Part shown: positions 51,211 to 61,236 of the stretch, piece after piece
Layout of the letters: each line of letters begins with the position of its first letter
How positions within the stretch are numbered: position 1 is the first letter of the stretch
NCBI RefSeq assembly: GCF_006124995.1
Contig: NZ_QEWN01000110.1
Span: forward strand, 1-64,000
Reading direction: 5' to 3'
Length of the DNA stretch: 64,000 bases
Source: Vibrio sp. Hep-1b-8
GTDB lineage: Bacteria; Pseudomonadota; Gammaproteobacteria; Enterobacterales; Vibrionaceae
The notes under the pieces: model-generated
The model's database searches: none
What the model was told of the DNA's origin: nothing
Seen by the model: the letters and a program-made list of their open reading frames with translations, nothing else
Position numbers and translations under genes: made by a program

Positions 51211-52472
51211 TTGAATGTCACCCTTTCTGGTAGTGGCTTAGTCGCTTCGTTCTTACTGTAGAAGTACAGCAGTACGAAGAACATGAAGTAAGCTAAGCTG
51301 AAGATCTGAGCTAGTAGCGTGTACGTTGGTGTTGCTGGAAGCGCACCAAGAATACCCAACGCGATAAAGCTGATCGTGAACTGGATGATGTTGAATAAAT
51401 GGAACTTACTGCGGTAGCGGTAAGAACGCACGCGACAACGGTCTAGCCAAGGTAGTACAAATAGAACCGCAATCGACGCACCCATTGCAATAACACCTAA
51501 TAGCTTGTCTGGAACCGCACGCAGAATCGCGTAGAACGGAGTGAAGTACCATACAGGAGCAATGTGCTCAGGTGTTTTCAGTGGGTTCGCTGCTTCAAAG
51601 TTAGGTGGCTCAAGGAAGTAACCGCCCATTTCTGGGTTGAAGAACAACACGTAACAGAATAGGAACAAGAATCCTGCTACACCGACCATATCCTTAACCG
51701 TACCGTATGGGTGGAAAGGAATAGAGTCGATGATATCGTACTTCTTAGTGTAGTAGTCGTGGAACTTAAACTGTGTCTGGTAATCGTCGCCCATCGTGCC
51801 TTTTGGCAGCTTAGTTTCAATACCATCAGGGTTGTTTGAACCCACTTCGTGCAGAGCTAGAACATGTAGAACGATCAACAGCAATAGTACGATTGGTAGT
51901 GCGATAACGTGTAGAGCGAAGAAACGGTTAAGCGTCGCACCAGAGATTACGTAGTCACCACGAATCCAAAGTGTTAGATCATCACCGATAACAGGAATGG
52001 CACCAAACAGAGAAATGATTACCTGTGCACCCCAGTAAGACATCTGACCCCATGGTAGTAGGTAGCCCATGAATGCTTCTGCCATCAACACGAGGAAGAT
52101 TAGCATACCGAAGATCCATAGTAGCTCACGAGGCTTCTGGTAAGAACCGTAGATTAAGCCACGGAACATGTGTAGGTAAACAACAACGAAGAATGCCGAA
52201 GCACCCGTTGAGTGCATGTAACGTAACAACCAACCGTACTCAACATCACGCATGATGTATTCGATTGACGCAAACGCGCCATCACCAGACGGTACGTAGT
52301 TCATTGTTAACCAAATACCCGTTAGGATTTGGTTGACCAATACAAGCATCGCTAGCGAACCAAATAGATACCAAAAGTTAAAGTTCTTTGGCATCGGGTA
52401 CTCAGAAAGGTGCTTCTTGTACGCATTCATTGCGGGTATGCGTTTTTCTACCCAATCAAGTAGAGCTTGCAT
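51207..52472 (-). CDS. petB: Cytochrome b of the bc1 complex
   Basis: The 421-residue membrane protein has about eight or nine helices. The four haem-b histidines are in LRYMHSTGASAFFVVVYLHM (helix B) and RFFALHVIALPIVLLLLIVLH (helix D). The Qo-site motif PEW-like appears as PVWYFTPFYAILR. It oxidises quinol in the inner membrane. It starts one base inside the petA stop. Confidence 0.97.
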   Translation of the reverse strand: MQALLDWVEKRIPAMNAYKKHLSEYPMPKNFNFWYLFGSLAMLVLVNQILTGIWLTMNYVPSGDGAFASIEYIMRDVEYGWLLRYMHSTGASAFFVVVYLHMFRGLIYGSYQKPRELLWIFGMLIFLVLMAEAFMGYLLPWGQMSYWGAQVIISLFGAIPVIGDDLTLWIRGDYVISGATLNRFFALHVIALPIVLLLLIVLHVLALHEVGSNNPDGIETKLPKGTMGDDYQTQFKFHDYYTKKYDIIDSIPFHPYGTVKDMVGVAGFLFLFCYVLFFNPEMGGYFLEPPNFEAANPLKTPEHIAPVWYFTPFYAILRAVPDKLLGVIAMGASIAVLFVLPWLDRCRVRSYRYRSKFHLFNIIQFTISFIALGILGALPATPTYTLLAQIFSLAYFMFFVLLYFYSKNEATKPLPERVTFK

Positions 52473-53065
52473 TATGCCTCCCCTTCTTCGTCAACACCGA
52501 TAAGGATTCTGGTATCACTTAGGTACATGTGTTTTGGAACAACTAGGTTAAGTGGTGCAGGTACACCTTGGAATACACGACCAGCCATGTCGAACTTAGA
52601 GCCGTGACATGGACAGAAGAAACCAGACTTAACACCCTGAACTTGTTCAGCAAAACTGTCAGGTAAATAGGTTGGAGAACAACCAAGGTGCGTACAGATA
52701 CCAACAGCGACAAAATACTCAGGCTTAATTGAGCGGTAAGCGTTTTGAGCATAAGTTGGCTGCTGTTCTTCTCCAGATGCAGGGTCACGTAGTTGACCAT
52801 CAATTGCTTTCAGTCCATCGACTACGGTTTGTGCACGACGTACAACCCATACAGGTTTACCACGCCACTCGACACGTACCATCTGCCCTTCTTCAAGTTT
52901 ACCGATATCAACTTCAACAGGGGCACCCGCAGCTTTGGCTTTTTCACTTGGGTTCCAAGATTTAATAAAAGGAACGGCGACAGCAGCTGCTCCTAAACCA
53001 CCAACAACAGCTGTTGTAGCAGTTAAGAAACGTCTGCGACCGTTATTTAAAGGCGCATTGCTCAT
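52472..53065 (-). CDS. petA: Rieske iron-sulfur protein of the bc1 complex
   Basis: The 197-residue protein starts with a twin-arginine-type signal anchor (NGRRRFLTATTAVVGGLGAAAVAV). The Rieske cluster ligands are in CTHLGCSP (about residues 124-131) and CPCHGSKFD (about 150-158). GGGAG precedes the ATG. First gene of petABC, the respiratory cytochrome bc1 complex. Confidence 0.97.
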   Translation of the reverse strand: MSNAPLNNGRRRFLTATTAVVGGLGAAAVAVPFIKSWNPSEKAKAAGAPVEVDIGKLEEGQMVRVEWRGKPVWVVRRAQTVVDGLKAIDGQLRDPASGEEQQPTYAQNAYRSIKPEYFVAVGICTHLGCSPTYLPDSFAEQVQGVKSGFFCPCHGSKFDMAGRVFQGVPAPLNLVVPKHMYLSDTRILIGVDEEGEA

Positions 53066-53315
53066 CCAAACATTCTCCCATTTGCTCCTTGTGGATTATT
53101 GTTATTCCGCTTAAAGAGCATGGCTAACAAAATACGAATTTAGTTGTATTTATTTGATGGCAAATGATAAATAAAACCCTACTTTTTGACAAGATAAAGC
53201 TACCTTTTTGTAACATTTGTGAGGCGAATCGCCAGTGACGTCACAAAAGCTGCGTAAGTACGACAAATCAAACAGTAAGTACGGGTGACAAAGGATTTTT
53301 TTGGAGCGGAAAAAC
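53066..53315. other. Upstream region of petABC with an inverted repeat
   Basis: This 250-base gap between the petA start and the rpsI terminator has no gene. Besides the promoter described separately, it holds TTTGTGA/TCACAAA arms at about 53213-53244 with an inner GGCGAATCGCC hairpin. This partly resembles split CRP half-sites, but the spacing is wrong for CRP. Confidence 0.45.
53164..53192 (-). promoter_or_regulatory. Promoter of petABC
   Basis: On the minus strand TTGTCA (53192-53187) and TATCAT (53169-53164) are 17 bases apart. The implied transcript starts about 90 bases before petA. Confidence 0.55.
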
Positions 53316-53345
53316 AAAAAAGCCTGACATAATGCCAGGCTTTTT
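53316..53345 (-). terminator. Terminator after rpsI
   Basis: On the minus strand GCCTGGCAT pairs with ATGTCAGGC with one mismatch, followed by T6. It ends the rplM-rpsI unit about 50 bases after the rpsI stop. Confidence 0.85.
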
Positions 53346-53394
53346 GGTGCCACATCCAATGCAAGCATTGGAAGCGAATCTTTTCGAAAAAAGA

Positions 53395-53787
53395 TTAACG
53401 CTTAGAGAACTGTGGACGACGACGTGCTTTACGTAGACCAACTTTCTTACGTTCAACGCAACGAGCGTCACGAGTAACGTAACCAGCTGCACGTAGAGTA
53501 GGACGTAGAGACTCATCGTATTCCATTAGAGCGCGAGTGATACCGTGACGGATAGCACCAGCTTGACCAGAAATACCGCCACCTTTAACAGTAACGTATA
53601 GGTCTAGTTTCTCAGTTAGTTCAACTAGCTCAAGAGGTTGTTTAACAACCATGCGAGAAGTTGGACGACCGAAGTACTCATCAAGACTACGCTTGTTGAT
53701 TACGATGTTGCCGCTGCCTGGTTTGATGAAAACACGCGCAGCTGAGCTTTTGCGACGGCCAGTGCCGTAGTATTGATTCTCTGCCAT
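53395..53787 (-). CDS. rpsI: 30S ribosomal protein S9
   Basis: The 130-residue protein starts [20 protein letters not shown] and ends in the basic tail [11 protein letters not shown], whose last residues reach the P-site tRNA in the ribosome. [15 protein letters not shown] is the typical middle motif. It follows rplM by 15 bases in a two-gene operon. Confidence 0.98.
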   Translation of the reverse strand: MAENQYYGTGRRKSSAARVFIKPGSGNIVINKRSLDEYFGRPTSRMVVKQPLELVELTEKLDLYVTVKGGGISGQAGAIRHGITRALMEYDESLRPTLRAAGYVTRDARCVERKKVGLRKARRRPQFSKR

Positions 53788-53802
53788 TTCCGAAATCCCC
53801 GA

Positions 53803-54231
53803 TTAGATGTCTAGTACTTGTGGTTGTTGAGCAACATGGTTGTGCTCAGCGCCAGCGTAAACTTTAAGCTTACGGTACATAGCACGGCCAAGAGGACCAC
53901 GTGGTAGCATACCTTTAACCGCTAGCTCAAGAGCCATCTCTGGCTTACGATCAATTAGCTTCTCGAAGCTGATTGATTTTAGGCCGCCTGGGAATTCAGA
54001 GTGACGGTAGTAAATCTTACCTTTAGCCTTGTTACCAGTTACAGTAACTTTCTCCGCGTTTACAACGATGATATAATCACCAGTGTCAACGTGTGGAGTG
54101 TATTCAGCTTTATGTTTGCCACGTAGGCGAGATGCAATTTCACTTGCTAGACGACCAAGAGTTTTACCTTCAGCGTCTACAACGTACCAGTCGCGTTTTA
54201 CAGTTTCTGGTTTAGCAACGAAAGTTTTCAT
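53803..54231 (-). CDS. rplM: 50S ribosomal protein L13
   Basis: The start at ATG 54231 ([20 protein letters not shown]) gives the standard 142 residues; the open frame extends upstream only through leader sequence. [22 protein letters not shown] and [24 protein letters not shown] are the family motifs. In E. coli L13 represses its own operon by binding the leader; the structured leader here suggests the same. Confidence 0.98.
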   Translation of the reverse strand: MKTFVAKPETVKRDWYVVDAEGKTLGRLASEIASRLRGKHKAEYTPHVDTGDYIIVVNAEKVTVTGNKAKGKIYYRHSEFPGGLKSISFEKLIDRKPEMALELAVKGMLPRGPLGRAMYRKLKVYAGAEHNHVAQQPQVLDI

Positions 54232-54400
54232 GCTAATAATAACCCGTTCAATATTTAAATTTACACTTAAGGAGCAAGCTTGCTCCCACTGACTAAGAGT
54301 CCAGTCAACACCCCTTCGAGTGGTTGGCACTCTCGACCCGTTATGTCGAAATACCTTCGATAATCAAGGTCTGCAGTAACGGTGGGTCGCAGGATTATAG
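54232..54400 (-). promoter_or_regulatory. Structured leader of rplM-rpsI, putative L13 autoregulatory element
   Basis: On the minus strand the leader holds a hairpin built from GAGTGCCAACCACTC (about 54319-54333) and then a perfect 16-base palindrome GGAGCAAGCTTGCTCC (54271-54286), both upstream of the ribosome-binding region. An L13-binding leader is known in enterobacteria. That these hairpins are its equivalent is inference from position and structure only. Confidence 0.4.
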
Positions 54401-54480
54401 AGAAGTCAGTTGAAAAAATCACCTTTTTTTGGATAAAAATTTCATTTTTTTTCAAGCTCAACCCTTTAACCACAAGCTCG

Positions 54481-55587
54481 CTAAGCTAAATGCTCTTTCG
54501 CCAAATAATCATGGCTTTGCATTTCAATCAATCTCGACTGACAACGTTTGAACTCAAACTCAAGTAAGCCACCCGCATAAAGAGCCTCCAACTCTACTTC
54601 AGCCGAGATGATAAGCTTAACGTTACGCTCGTAGAACTCATCGACTAAGGCGATAAAGCGGCGAGCTGCATCATCAATGCTCGCGTTCATCTGCTGAACA
54701 TCAGCCAATAGCACGGTGTGGTAAATACGCGATAGCTCTATATAGTCATTCTGGCTACGCGCAGATTTACATAACTGAGCAAAGGTAGCGTGAAGCACAC
54801 CTTCCGACGCTTGCACCACCTCAATCTGACGGTGGTTTATGTCTATGACACTCACTCCCTTTTTACCTTCACCAACCAGTTGCTCATAGTAGTGACAAAG
54901 GTTCTTACTGGCTTGCTCATCAAGGGGGGAGTGATAGATTTCTGCTTGTTCTAGCGTTCTCAAGCGATAATCAATACCACTATCTACATTGAGTACTACG
55001 CAATTGGCCTGAATCAGTGCAATCGCAGGGAGAAATCGAGCTCTCTGTAATCCGTTTCGGTAAAGGTCTTGTGGCGGAATGTTTGATGTCGCAACCAGAA
55101 TGACACCACGCTTAAACAGCGCCTGAAACAGAGTCCCCAGAATCATGGCATCGGTAATATCTGAAACAAAAAACTCATCAAAACAGATGATCTCGGTTTC
55201 TGCCTTGAATTTATCAGCAACCAACTCAAGTGGATCATTGACATCCCCAAGTGCGTTCAACTCATCATGTACGCGGTACATAAAACGGTGAAAGTGAACT
55301 CGCATTTTTTTTTCGGTTGGAAGTGCATCGAAAAAGGTATCAACTAGATAGGTTTTACCACGCCCAACCCCACCCCAGAAATAAAGACCTTTAGGCGATT
55401 CTGGAAGCTTAGGCTGTTTATTACTGAACCAAGTTTTCCACCCTGATGGTTTTTCTATCGGGGTTTCTAGGTATTCAATGAATTCATGATAGAGCTTATC
55501 TAAGGCGGTTACCGCTTGTAACTGAGCAGCATCTTTCTGAAAACCGTGTTCTTTTATATCTTTATTATAGATTTCTAGTGGCGTCAT
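54481..55587 (-). CDS. zapE: Cell division ATPase ZapE
   Basis: The 368-residue AFG1-like ATPase has the Walker A motif FWGGVGRGKTYLVD (around residues 70-83), the Walker B motif IICFDEFFVSDITDAM (around 133-148) and the sensor ATSNIPPQDLY (around 167-177). In E. coli ZapE acts on the Z-ring late in constriction. It is a single gene divergent from zapG, another division-linked factor. Confidence 0.94.
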   Translation of the reverse strand: MTPLEIYNKDIKEHGFQKDAAQLQAVTALDKLYHEFIEYLETPIEKPSGWKTWFSNKQPKLPESPKGLYFWGGVGRGKTYLVDTFFDALPTEKKMRVHFHRFMYRVHDELNALGDVNDPLELVADKFKAETEIICFDEFFVSDITDAMILGTLFQALFKRGVILVATSNIPPQDLYRNGLQRARFLPAIALIQANCVVLNVDSGIDYRLRTLEQAEIYHSPLDEQASKNLCHYYEQLVGEGKKGVSVIDINHRQIEVVQASEGVLHATFAQLCKSARSQNDYIELSRIYHTVLLADVQQMNASIDDAARRFIALVDEFYERNVKLIISAEVELEALYAGGLLEFEFKRCQSRLIEMQSHDYLAKEHLA

Positions 55588-55739
55588 CGCTTCGATACCT
55601 AATGAAGAAGACTGTTAAACTGCTATGTAGAGCACATGCATTTTTCTTTATTGGCTTAAGCACTCATAGTACCATGTGATTTGAACATGTGTAACTAACC
55701 AGTAAAAAACATGTTAAATAACAATGATAAGGAGCAATT

Positions 55740-56201
55740 ATGCCTTGGATTTACGCCCTTGTAGGCTTGCTTGTTGGGATGCTTTTAGGCGCTGTCATTT
55801 CACGTCTTACGACGCCCGGATATAAGAAGCAGAAGAACGTTCAGAAAGATTTGGATAAGGCCAAATTTGAATTAGAGCAGCAAAAACAAGATCTTGCTGA
55901 TCATTTTGCACAGTCTGCTGAAATGCTCGACTCACTAGGTAAAGAGTACACTAAGCTTTATCAACACATGGCTAAAACCTCTGCGGAGTTACTGCCTAAT
56001 CTTCCTGAACAAGACAATCCGTTTATCAAGAAGATTAGTCAACAATCAGAGGTCGATTCTCACGTTTTCGATTCTGATTCTACGGTTCAACCTCTTAGCG
56101 AAGCTCCAAAAGACTACGCAGCAGGTTCAACTGGATTACTAAAAGACCAGAAAAAAGAAATTCTAGACTCACAAGACGTGGTCTCCGCTAAAGCGTCATA
56201 A
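55740..56201 (+). CDS. zapG: ZapG (YhcB/DUF1043) envelope protein
   Basis: The 153-residue protein has one N-terminal membrane helix with a glycine-rich face (MPWIYALVGLLVGMLLGAVI, residues 1-20), a coiled coil at about 30-75 (KDLDKAKFELEQQKQDLADHF) and an acidic C-terminal tail. DUF1043 proteins coordinate envelope growth with division and interact with division and elongation proteins in enterobacteria. AAGGAG precedes the ATG. Confidence 0.9.
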   Translation: MPWIYALVGLLVGMLLGAVISRLTTPGYKKQKNVQKDLDKAKFELEQQKQDLADHFAQSAEMLDSLGKEYTKLYQHMAKTSAELLPNLPEQDNPFIKKISQQSEVDSHVFDSDSTVQPLSEAPKDYAAGSTGLLKDQKKEILDSQDVVSAKAS

Positions 56202-56221
56202 CCCAATCTTTCTTTTGTGAT

Positions 56222-56248
56222 GAACTTTACATCGTTTTTTGAGTCTTA
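56222..56248 (+). promoter_or_regulatory. Sigma-E-type promoter of degQ
   Basis: GAACTT (56222-56227) and GTCTTA (56243-56248) are 15 bases apart, close to the RpoE consensus GGAACTT-N15-GTCTAA. The start would be near 56255, leaving a ~75-base leader. Periplasmic DegP/DegQ protease genes are known RpoE targets, and the RpoE-activating protease DegS is encoded next. Confidence 0.6.
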
Positions 56249-56329
56249 AATTCCGATAAGTGCCCCTTTAATTCTTCTTCAACGTATAAACGTTTGAATT
56301 TTTGGGGCTTAACTATATAGGAGTATCCG

Positions 56330-57697
56330 ATGAAAAAACCTTTGCTTGCCTTAACCGTTCTCTCTCTAAGCCTAAGTTCAATCATCACGCCAATGCAAGC
56401 GACTGCTGCTTTACCGTTTACGGTTGATGGTGAACAACTGCCAAGCCTCGCTCCAATGCTTGAGAAAGTCACTCCCGCGGTAGTCAGTATCTCAGTTGAA
56501 GGCACTCAAGTGTCTCGCCAACAAATTCCTGAACAGTTTCGCTTTTTCTTCGGTCCTGATTTTCCAACTGAACAACTGCAAGAAAGGCCATTCCGTGGTT
56601 TAGGTTCTGGTGTGATTATCGATGCCAAGCAAGGTCATGTAGTGACTAACTACCACGTGATTAATGGTGCAGAAAAAATTCGCGTCAAACTTCACGATGG
56701 CAGAGAATATGACGCAGAGTTGGTCGGTGGCGACCAGATGTCTGATGTTGCCCTGTTAAAGCTCGAAAAAGCGAAAAATCTTACCGAAATCAAGATTGCA
56801 GATTCAGACAAGTTGCGAGTCGGCGATTTCACTGTTGCGATTGGTAATCCATTTGGTCTTGGTCAAACCGTGACGTCTGGTATTGTCTCTGCTCTGGGTC
56901 GCAGTGGTCTAAACATTGAGAACTTCGAAAACTTTATCCAAACCGATGCAGCGATCAATAGTGGTAACTCTGGTGGTGCTTTGGTCAACCTGAAGGGTGA
57001 GTTGATTGGTATCAACACCGCAATTCTTGGACCAAATGGTGGTAACGTCGGGATAGGTTTCGCGATTCCTTCCAATATGATGAATAACCTCACTGACCAA
57101 ATCTTAGAATTTGGTGAAGTGAAGCGCGGTATGCTTGGTGTGCAAGGCGGTGAGATTACCTCGGAACTTGCAGAAGCCTTAGGCTATGAATCAAGTAAAG
57201 GTGCGTTTGTTAGCCAAGTGGCACCAGACAGTGCAGCCGATAAAGCCGGCATTGAGGCTGGCGATGTGATCGTTTCGGTAAATGACAAGGCAATTAACTC
57301 ATTTAGTGAACTTCGAGCTAAAGTCGCCACCCTGGGTGCTGGTAAAAAGGTAACGCTAGGTGTCGTCAGAGATGGTAAGCAGAAGTCTTTTGATGTCACC
57401 CTTGGTGCGCAAACCAATGTTAAAACCACAGCCGACAAACTTCATGAAGGTTTGGCAGGGGCAGAGCTCACCAACACAACGGCCAGTGATAAAGTGCAGG
57501 GTGTTAAGGTGTCAACCGTCGAAAAAGGCTCCAACGCGGAAGCTTATCAGCTGCAAAAGGATGACATTATCATCGGTGTAAACCGTCAAAGAGTGAAGAA
57601 CTTAGCGGAGTTTAGAAAAATAGTTGAGAAACAGTCAGGTGTTCTTGCACTCAACATTCAGCGTGGTGAACGAAGCATTTACCTTGTTATTCGTTAA
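56330..57697 (+). CDS. degQ: Periplasmic serine protease/chaperone of the DegP/DegQ type
   Basis: The 455-residue protein has a signal peptide (residues ~1-26, ending QATAA). The trypsin-like domain shows the triad His in VVTNYHVING, Asp in MSDVALLKLEK and Ser in NSGNSGGALVN. Two PDZ domains follow at about residues 255-345 and 370-455. It degrades or refolds misfolded envelope proteins as an oligomeric cage. DegP or DegQ cannot be told apart with certainty; the length and pairing with degS favour DegQ. Confidence 0.93.
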   Translation: MKKPLLALTVLSLSLSSIITPMQATAALPFTVDGEQLPSLAPMLEKVTPAVVSISVEGTQVSRQQIPEQFRFFFGPDFPTEQLQERPFRGLGSGVIIDAKQGHVVTNYHVINGAEKIRVKLHDGREYDAELVGGDQMSDVALLKLEKAKNLTEIKIADSDKLRVGDFTVAIGNPFGLGQTVTSGIVSALGRSGLNIENFENFIQTDAAINSGNSGGALVNLKGELIGINTAILGPNGGNVGIGFAIPSNMMNNLTDQILEFGEVKRGMLGVQGGEITSELAEALGYESSKGAFVSQVAPDSAADKAGIEAGDVIVSVNDKAINSFSELRAKVATLGAGKKVTLGVVRDGKQKSFDVTLGAQTNVKTTADKLHEGLAGAELTNTTASDKVQGVKVSTVEKGSNAEAYQLQKDDIIIGVNRQRVKNLAEFRKIVEKQSGVLALNIQRGERSIYLVIR

Positions 57698-57827
57698 ATA
57701 ACATTTCACTCAAAACGCGATATCGCTTTGAAAGGACAGCTGCTCAACCCGCTGTCCTTTTATTATTTTCTCATCTAATGCTATTCTTCACCGACTAAAA
57801 CACTTTATGACTATTGATGAGGAAAGC

Positions 57828-58892
57828 ATGCTGCAATTCGTATTGCGATCTGTAGGTTTGGGACTCGCTACCGCTGTCCTGCTATTGCTCGCGGTTCCAT
57901 CCTTGCGTTCCAACCTTGTTCCTGCCACGGTACAAACCAGCAATATTGATAGCACTCAGGTACAGATTTCATTCAATCAAGCCGTCCGTAAAGCGGCTCC
58001 TGCCGTGGTCAATATCTATAGCCGTAAGTACACCGAAGAAGACCGTTCGAAATTACTCACACAGGGACTTGGATCGGGAGTCATTGTTAGTGAAAAAGGC
58101 TACATCATTACTAACTATCATGTTGTTGCTCAAGCAGACCAAATCATTGTGGCTTTACAAGACGGTCGGATAGCCGCGGCACAGCTGGTTGGTAAAGACA
58201 GACGTACAGACATTGCCGTACTTCGTGTCGAAGGCGAAAACCTACCCGTCATTCCTTTGAATCCAGACTACTCGCCAAAAGTCGGTGATGTTGTTTTAGC
58301 TATTGGAAATCCATATAACCTCGGCCAAACAACCACATTCGGCATTATTTCAGCGACAGGTCGTTCTTCAATTAGTGCAGACGGACATCAAGCCTTTATT
58401 CAAACAGATGCCGCGATCAACGAGGGTAACTCTGGGGGAGCCTTGGTCAATACTCAAGGTGAATTGGTCGGTATCAATACTGCTTCATTCCAGCAGGCAA
58501 CGGAGTTGGAAACCTACGGTATCTCTTTTGCGATTCCTTTTGCACTCGCCAATAAAATAATGCAGAAAATTATTGCTGACGGTCGCGTTATTCGCGGATA
58601 TATCGGCATTGACGGGCAAGATATTAACTCGGTGACCTCTCGCTTGTTAGGTAGCGAACATCTCGGTGGAATTGTGGTTCTTGGGGTTGATCCTAACGGC
58701 CCAGCAGCGGAAGCTGGTTTTGAAGAACAAGACATCATTCTCAAGATTGACGGACAAAAAATTAATGGCCGCCAGAGCGTCTTGGACATAGTCACCGAAC
58801 TTCGTCCTGGTACTGTCGTTGATGTGCTGATCCTGCATAAAGGACAAGAGAAGACACTTAAAGTGACGATAAAAGAAGATACCCGCGAATAA
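57828..58892 (+). CDS. degS: Site-1 protease DegS
   Basis: The start ATG 57828 is chosen because GAGG precedes it by 5 bases and it gives 354 residues, as in E. coli; an earlier ATG at 57807 is possible. One N-terminal membrane anchor (about residues 4-24) is followed by the protease domain with His in IITNYHVVA, Asp in RTDIAVLRV and Ser in NEGNSGGALVN, then one PDZ domain. DegS senses misfolded porins and cuts RseA to free sigma-E. Confidence 0.95.
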   Translation: MLQFVLRSVGLGLATAVLLLLAVPSLRSNLVPATVQTSNIDSTQVQISFNQAVRKAAPAVVNIYSRKYTEEDRSKLLTQGLGSGVIVSEKGYIITNYHVVAQADQIIVALQDGRIAAAQLVGKDRRTDIAVLRVEGENLPVIPLNPDYSPKVGDVVLAIGNPYNLGQTTTFGIISATGRSSISADGHQAFIQTDAAINEGNSGGALVNTQGELVGINTASFQQATELETYGISFAIPFALANKIMQKIIADGRVIRGYIGIDGQDINSVTSRLLGSEHLGGIVVLGVDPNGPAAEAGFEEQDIILKIDGQKINGRQSVLDIVTELRPGTVVDVLILHKGQEKTLKVTIKEDTRE

Positions 58893-58919
58893 CCTTGATA
58901 GTCATTCTAATTGGATAAG

Positions 58920-58949
58920 AAAAAACCCATGCAATGCATGGGTTTTTTT
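58920..58949. terminator. Bidirectional terminator between degS and parC
   Basis: CCCATGCA and TGCATGGG form a perfect 8-bp stem with A6 on the left and T7 on the right, ending the convergent degS and parC units. Confidence 0.9.
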
Positions 58950-58950
58950 A

Positions 58951-61233
58951 TCACTCTTGAACATCAGGCTCTATGTCGCTAGAGCCAGCGGTTTCAATTT
59001 CAATCCGCGTCACTCTTTGTAACCCACGAGGTAGTAAACCACCACGTCGTCCTCTTTCACCACGGAAGTTTTCAAGATCCGATGGTCGAAGACCGAGCTT
59101 GCGTTTACCTGCATAAAGCGTAACGGTGCTCTGTTGTGGTAGAGCAATCAAGTGAGAAACAAACTCTTCACGATCTTTGGCTTTTGCCGCCGGTATGTTG
59201 ATGATCTTGTTACCTTTACCTTTGCCAAGCTGAGGAAGATCTTTGATTGGGAACAGCAGCATACGCCCTTGGTTCGTGATGGCTAAGATCTCATCACTAT
59301 CCAGATCTCCAATCGCTTTTGGTAACAGTACCTCTGAGTTTTGAGGTAAGCTCACTAATGCTTTACCACTGCGGTTCTTCGACAATAGGTCACTGCCTTT
59401 ACACACAAAGCCATATCCGGCATCCGAACCAACTAACCACAGTTGATCTTCTTCACCCATCACAACGTGACGAATACTCGTCCCTGCGTTGACGTTCAAG
59501 CGTCCTGTAATTGGCTCGCCTTGAGTTCGTGCAGATGGTAGCGAGTGTGACTCTAGTGAGTAGCTACGTCCATCACTGCCTAAGAATACCGCTTGCTGGT
59601 TACTCTTACCGCGCGCATGGGCAAGGTAATTATCACCAGACTTGTAGTTCAGTGTGCCCGCATCAACATCGTGACCTTTCGCGTGACGAATCCAGCCTTT
59701 TTCAGAAAGAACCACCGTGATTAGTTCACTAGGCACAAGATCTCTTTCAGTCAACGCTTTCGCTTCAGCGCGTTCAACCATAGGTGAACGACGGTCATCA
59801 CCGTATTTTTCAGCGTCAGCTTGAATCTCTTTCTTAAGTAGCGTGTTAAGACGACGCTCAGAACCTAGCAGTAACTCTAGCTTGTCACGCTCTTTTTCGA
59901 GCTCTTCTTGTTCACCACGGATTTTCATTTCTTCTAGCTTGGCTAGGTGACGAAGTTTGGTATCTAGAATCGCATCAGCTTGAATATCAGTGATGCCAAA
60001 ACGTGCCATCAGCACGGCTTTTGGATCATCTTCAGTACGGATAATCTCAATCACTTCATCAAGGTTTAGATAGGCAATCAACAAACCTTCTAAGATGTGT
60101 AGTCGAGCAAGAATTTTATCTAATCGATACTGTAGACGGCGACGAACAGTTGTACGGCGGAACTCGATCCACTCAGAGAGAATCTGAACTAATCCTTTAA
60201 CCTGAGGACGGTTATCAAGACCAATCATGTTTAGGTTAACACGGAAGTTCTTTTCTAGATCCGTCGATGCAAACAAGTGATTCATCAACTGATCGCTATC
60301 CACTCGGTTGGAACGCGGTACAACAACAATTCGTGTCGGGTTTTCATGATCAGATTCATCACGAAGATCATCAACCATCGGCAGTTTTTTCGCACGCATC
60401 TGGCCAGCGATTTGCTCTAGAAGCTTGGCACCTGACACTTGGTGAGGAAGAGAGGTAATGACAATCTCATTGCCCTCTTTGTGCCAGACCGAACGCATCT
60501 TAATGCTGCCTCGTCCAGTACGATAAATCTTATCTAGATCTGCCTTTGGAGAAATGATCTCTGCTTCAGTCGGATAGTCAGGACCTTTAACAAAGTTCAT
60601 GATATCGGCAAGTTCTGACTTTGGATTATCGATCAAATGAATCGTTGCATCCGCCACTTCACGTACGTTGTGAGGTGGAATATCCGTTGCCATACCAACA
60701 GCAATACCTGTTACGCCATTGAGTAGAATGTGAGGCAAACGTGCTGGCAACATTTGCGGCTCTTTCATTGTGCCGTCAAAGTTAGGCTGCCACTCAACCG
60801 TACCCTGCCCTAGTTCTCCTAGCAATACCTCAGCAAACTTAGATAGTTTAGCTTCGGTATAACGCATCGCAGCGAACGATTTAGGATCGTCTGGCGCACC
60901 CCAGTTACCTTGACCATCCACTAATGGGTAGCGGTAAGAGAATGGCTGAGCCATAAGAACCATAGCTTCATAACATGCTGAATCACCATGTGGGTGATAT
61001 TTACCTAACACGTCACCAACGGTACGGGCTGACTTTTTGTACTTAGCAGAGGCTGAGAGACCCAACTCTGACATTGCGTAAATGATACGTCTCTGAACCG
61101 GCTTTAAACCATCACCAATGTATGGCAAAGCACGATCCATGATTACGTACATTGAGTAATTTAGATAAGCGTCTTCAGTGAACTTGCGCATTGGCAACTG
61201 TTCAACGCCATCATATGTAATTTCTGTCGACAT
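58951..61233 (-). CDS. parC: DNA topoisomerase IV subunit A
   Basis: The 760-residue protein carries the breakage-reunion domain with the catalytic tyrosine in [11 protein letters not shown] (around residue 124) and a C-terminal beta-pinwheel. It separates linked daughter chromosomes with ParE. The quinolone region reads [13 protein letters not shown], with serine 85 and glutamate 89 intact, the usual sensitive form. It lies 3 bases after parE. Confidence 0.97.
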   Translation of the reverse strand: MSTEITYDGVEQLPMRKFTEDAYLNYSMYVIMDRALPYIGDGLKPVQRRIIYAMSELGLSASAKYKKSARTVGDVLGKYHPHGDSACYEAMVLMAQPFSYRYPLVDGQGNWGAPDDPKSFAAMRYTEAKLSKFAEVLLGELGQGTVEWQPNFDGTMKEPQMLPARLPHILLNGVTGIAVGMATDIPPHNVREVADATIHLIDNPKSELADIMNFVKGPDYPTEAEIISPKADLDKIYRTGRGSIKMRSVWHKEGNEIVITSLPHQVSGAKLLEQIAGQMRAKKLPMVDDLRDESDHENPTRIVVVPRSNRVDSDQLMNHLFASTDLEKNFRVNLNMIGLDNRPQVKGLVQILSEWIEFRRTTVRRRLQYRLDKILARLHILEGLLIAYLNLDEVIEIIRTEDDPKAVLMARFGITDIQADAILDTKLRHLAKLEEMKIRGEQEELEKERDKLELLLGSERRLNTLLKKEIQADAEKYGDDRRSPMVERAEAKALTERDLVPSELITVVLSEKGWIRHAKGHDVDAGTLNYKSGDNYLAHARGKSNQQAVFLGSDGRSYSLESHSLPSARTQGEPITGRLNVNAGTSIRHVVMGEEDQLWLVGSDAGYGFVCKGSDLLSKNRSGKALVSLPQNSEVLLPKAIGDLDSDEILAITNQGRMLLFPIKDLPQLGKGKGNKIINIPAAKAKDREEFVSHLIALPQQSTVTLYAGKRKLGLRPSDLENFRGERGRRGGLLPRGLQRVTRIEIETAGSSDIEPDVQE

Positions 61234-61236
61234 TCG

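Noticed and set aside
53213..53244. CRP-like site upstream of petA
   Set aside because: The TGTGA and TCACA halves are present but separated by far more than the six bases CRP needs.
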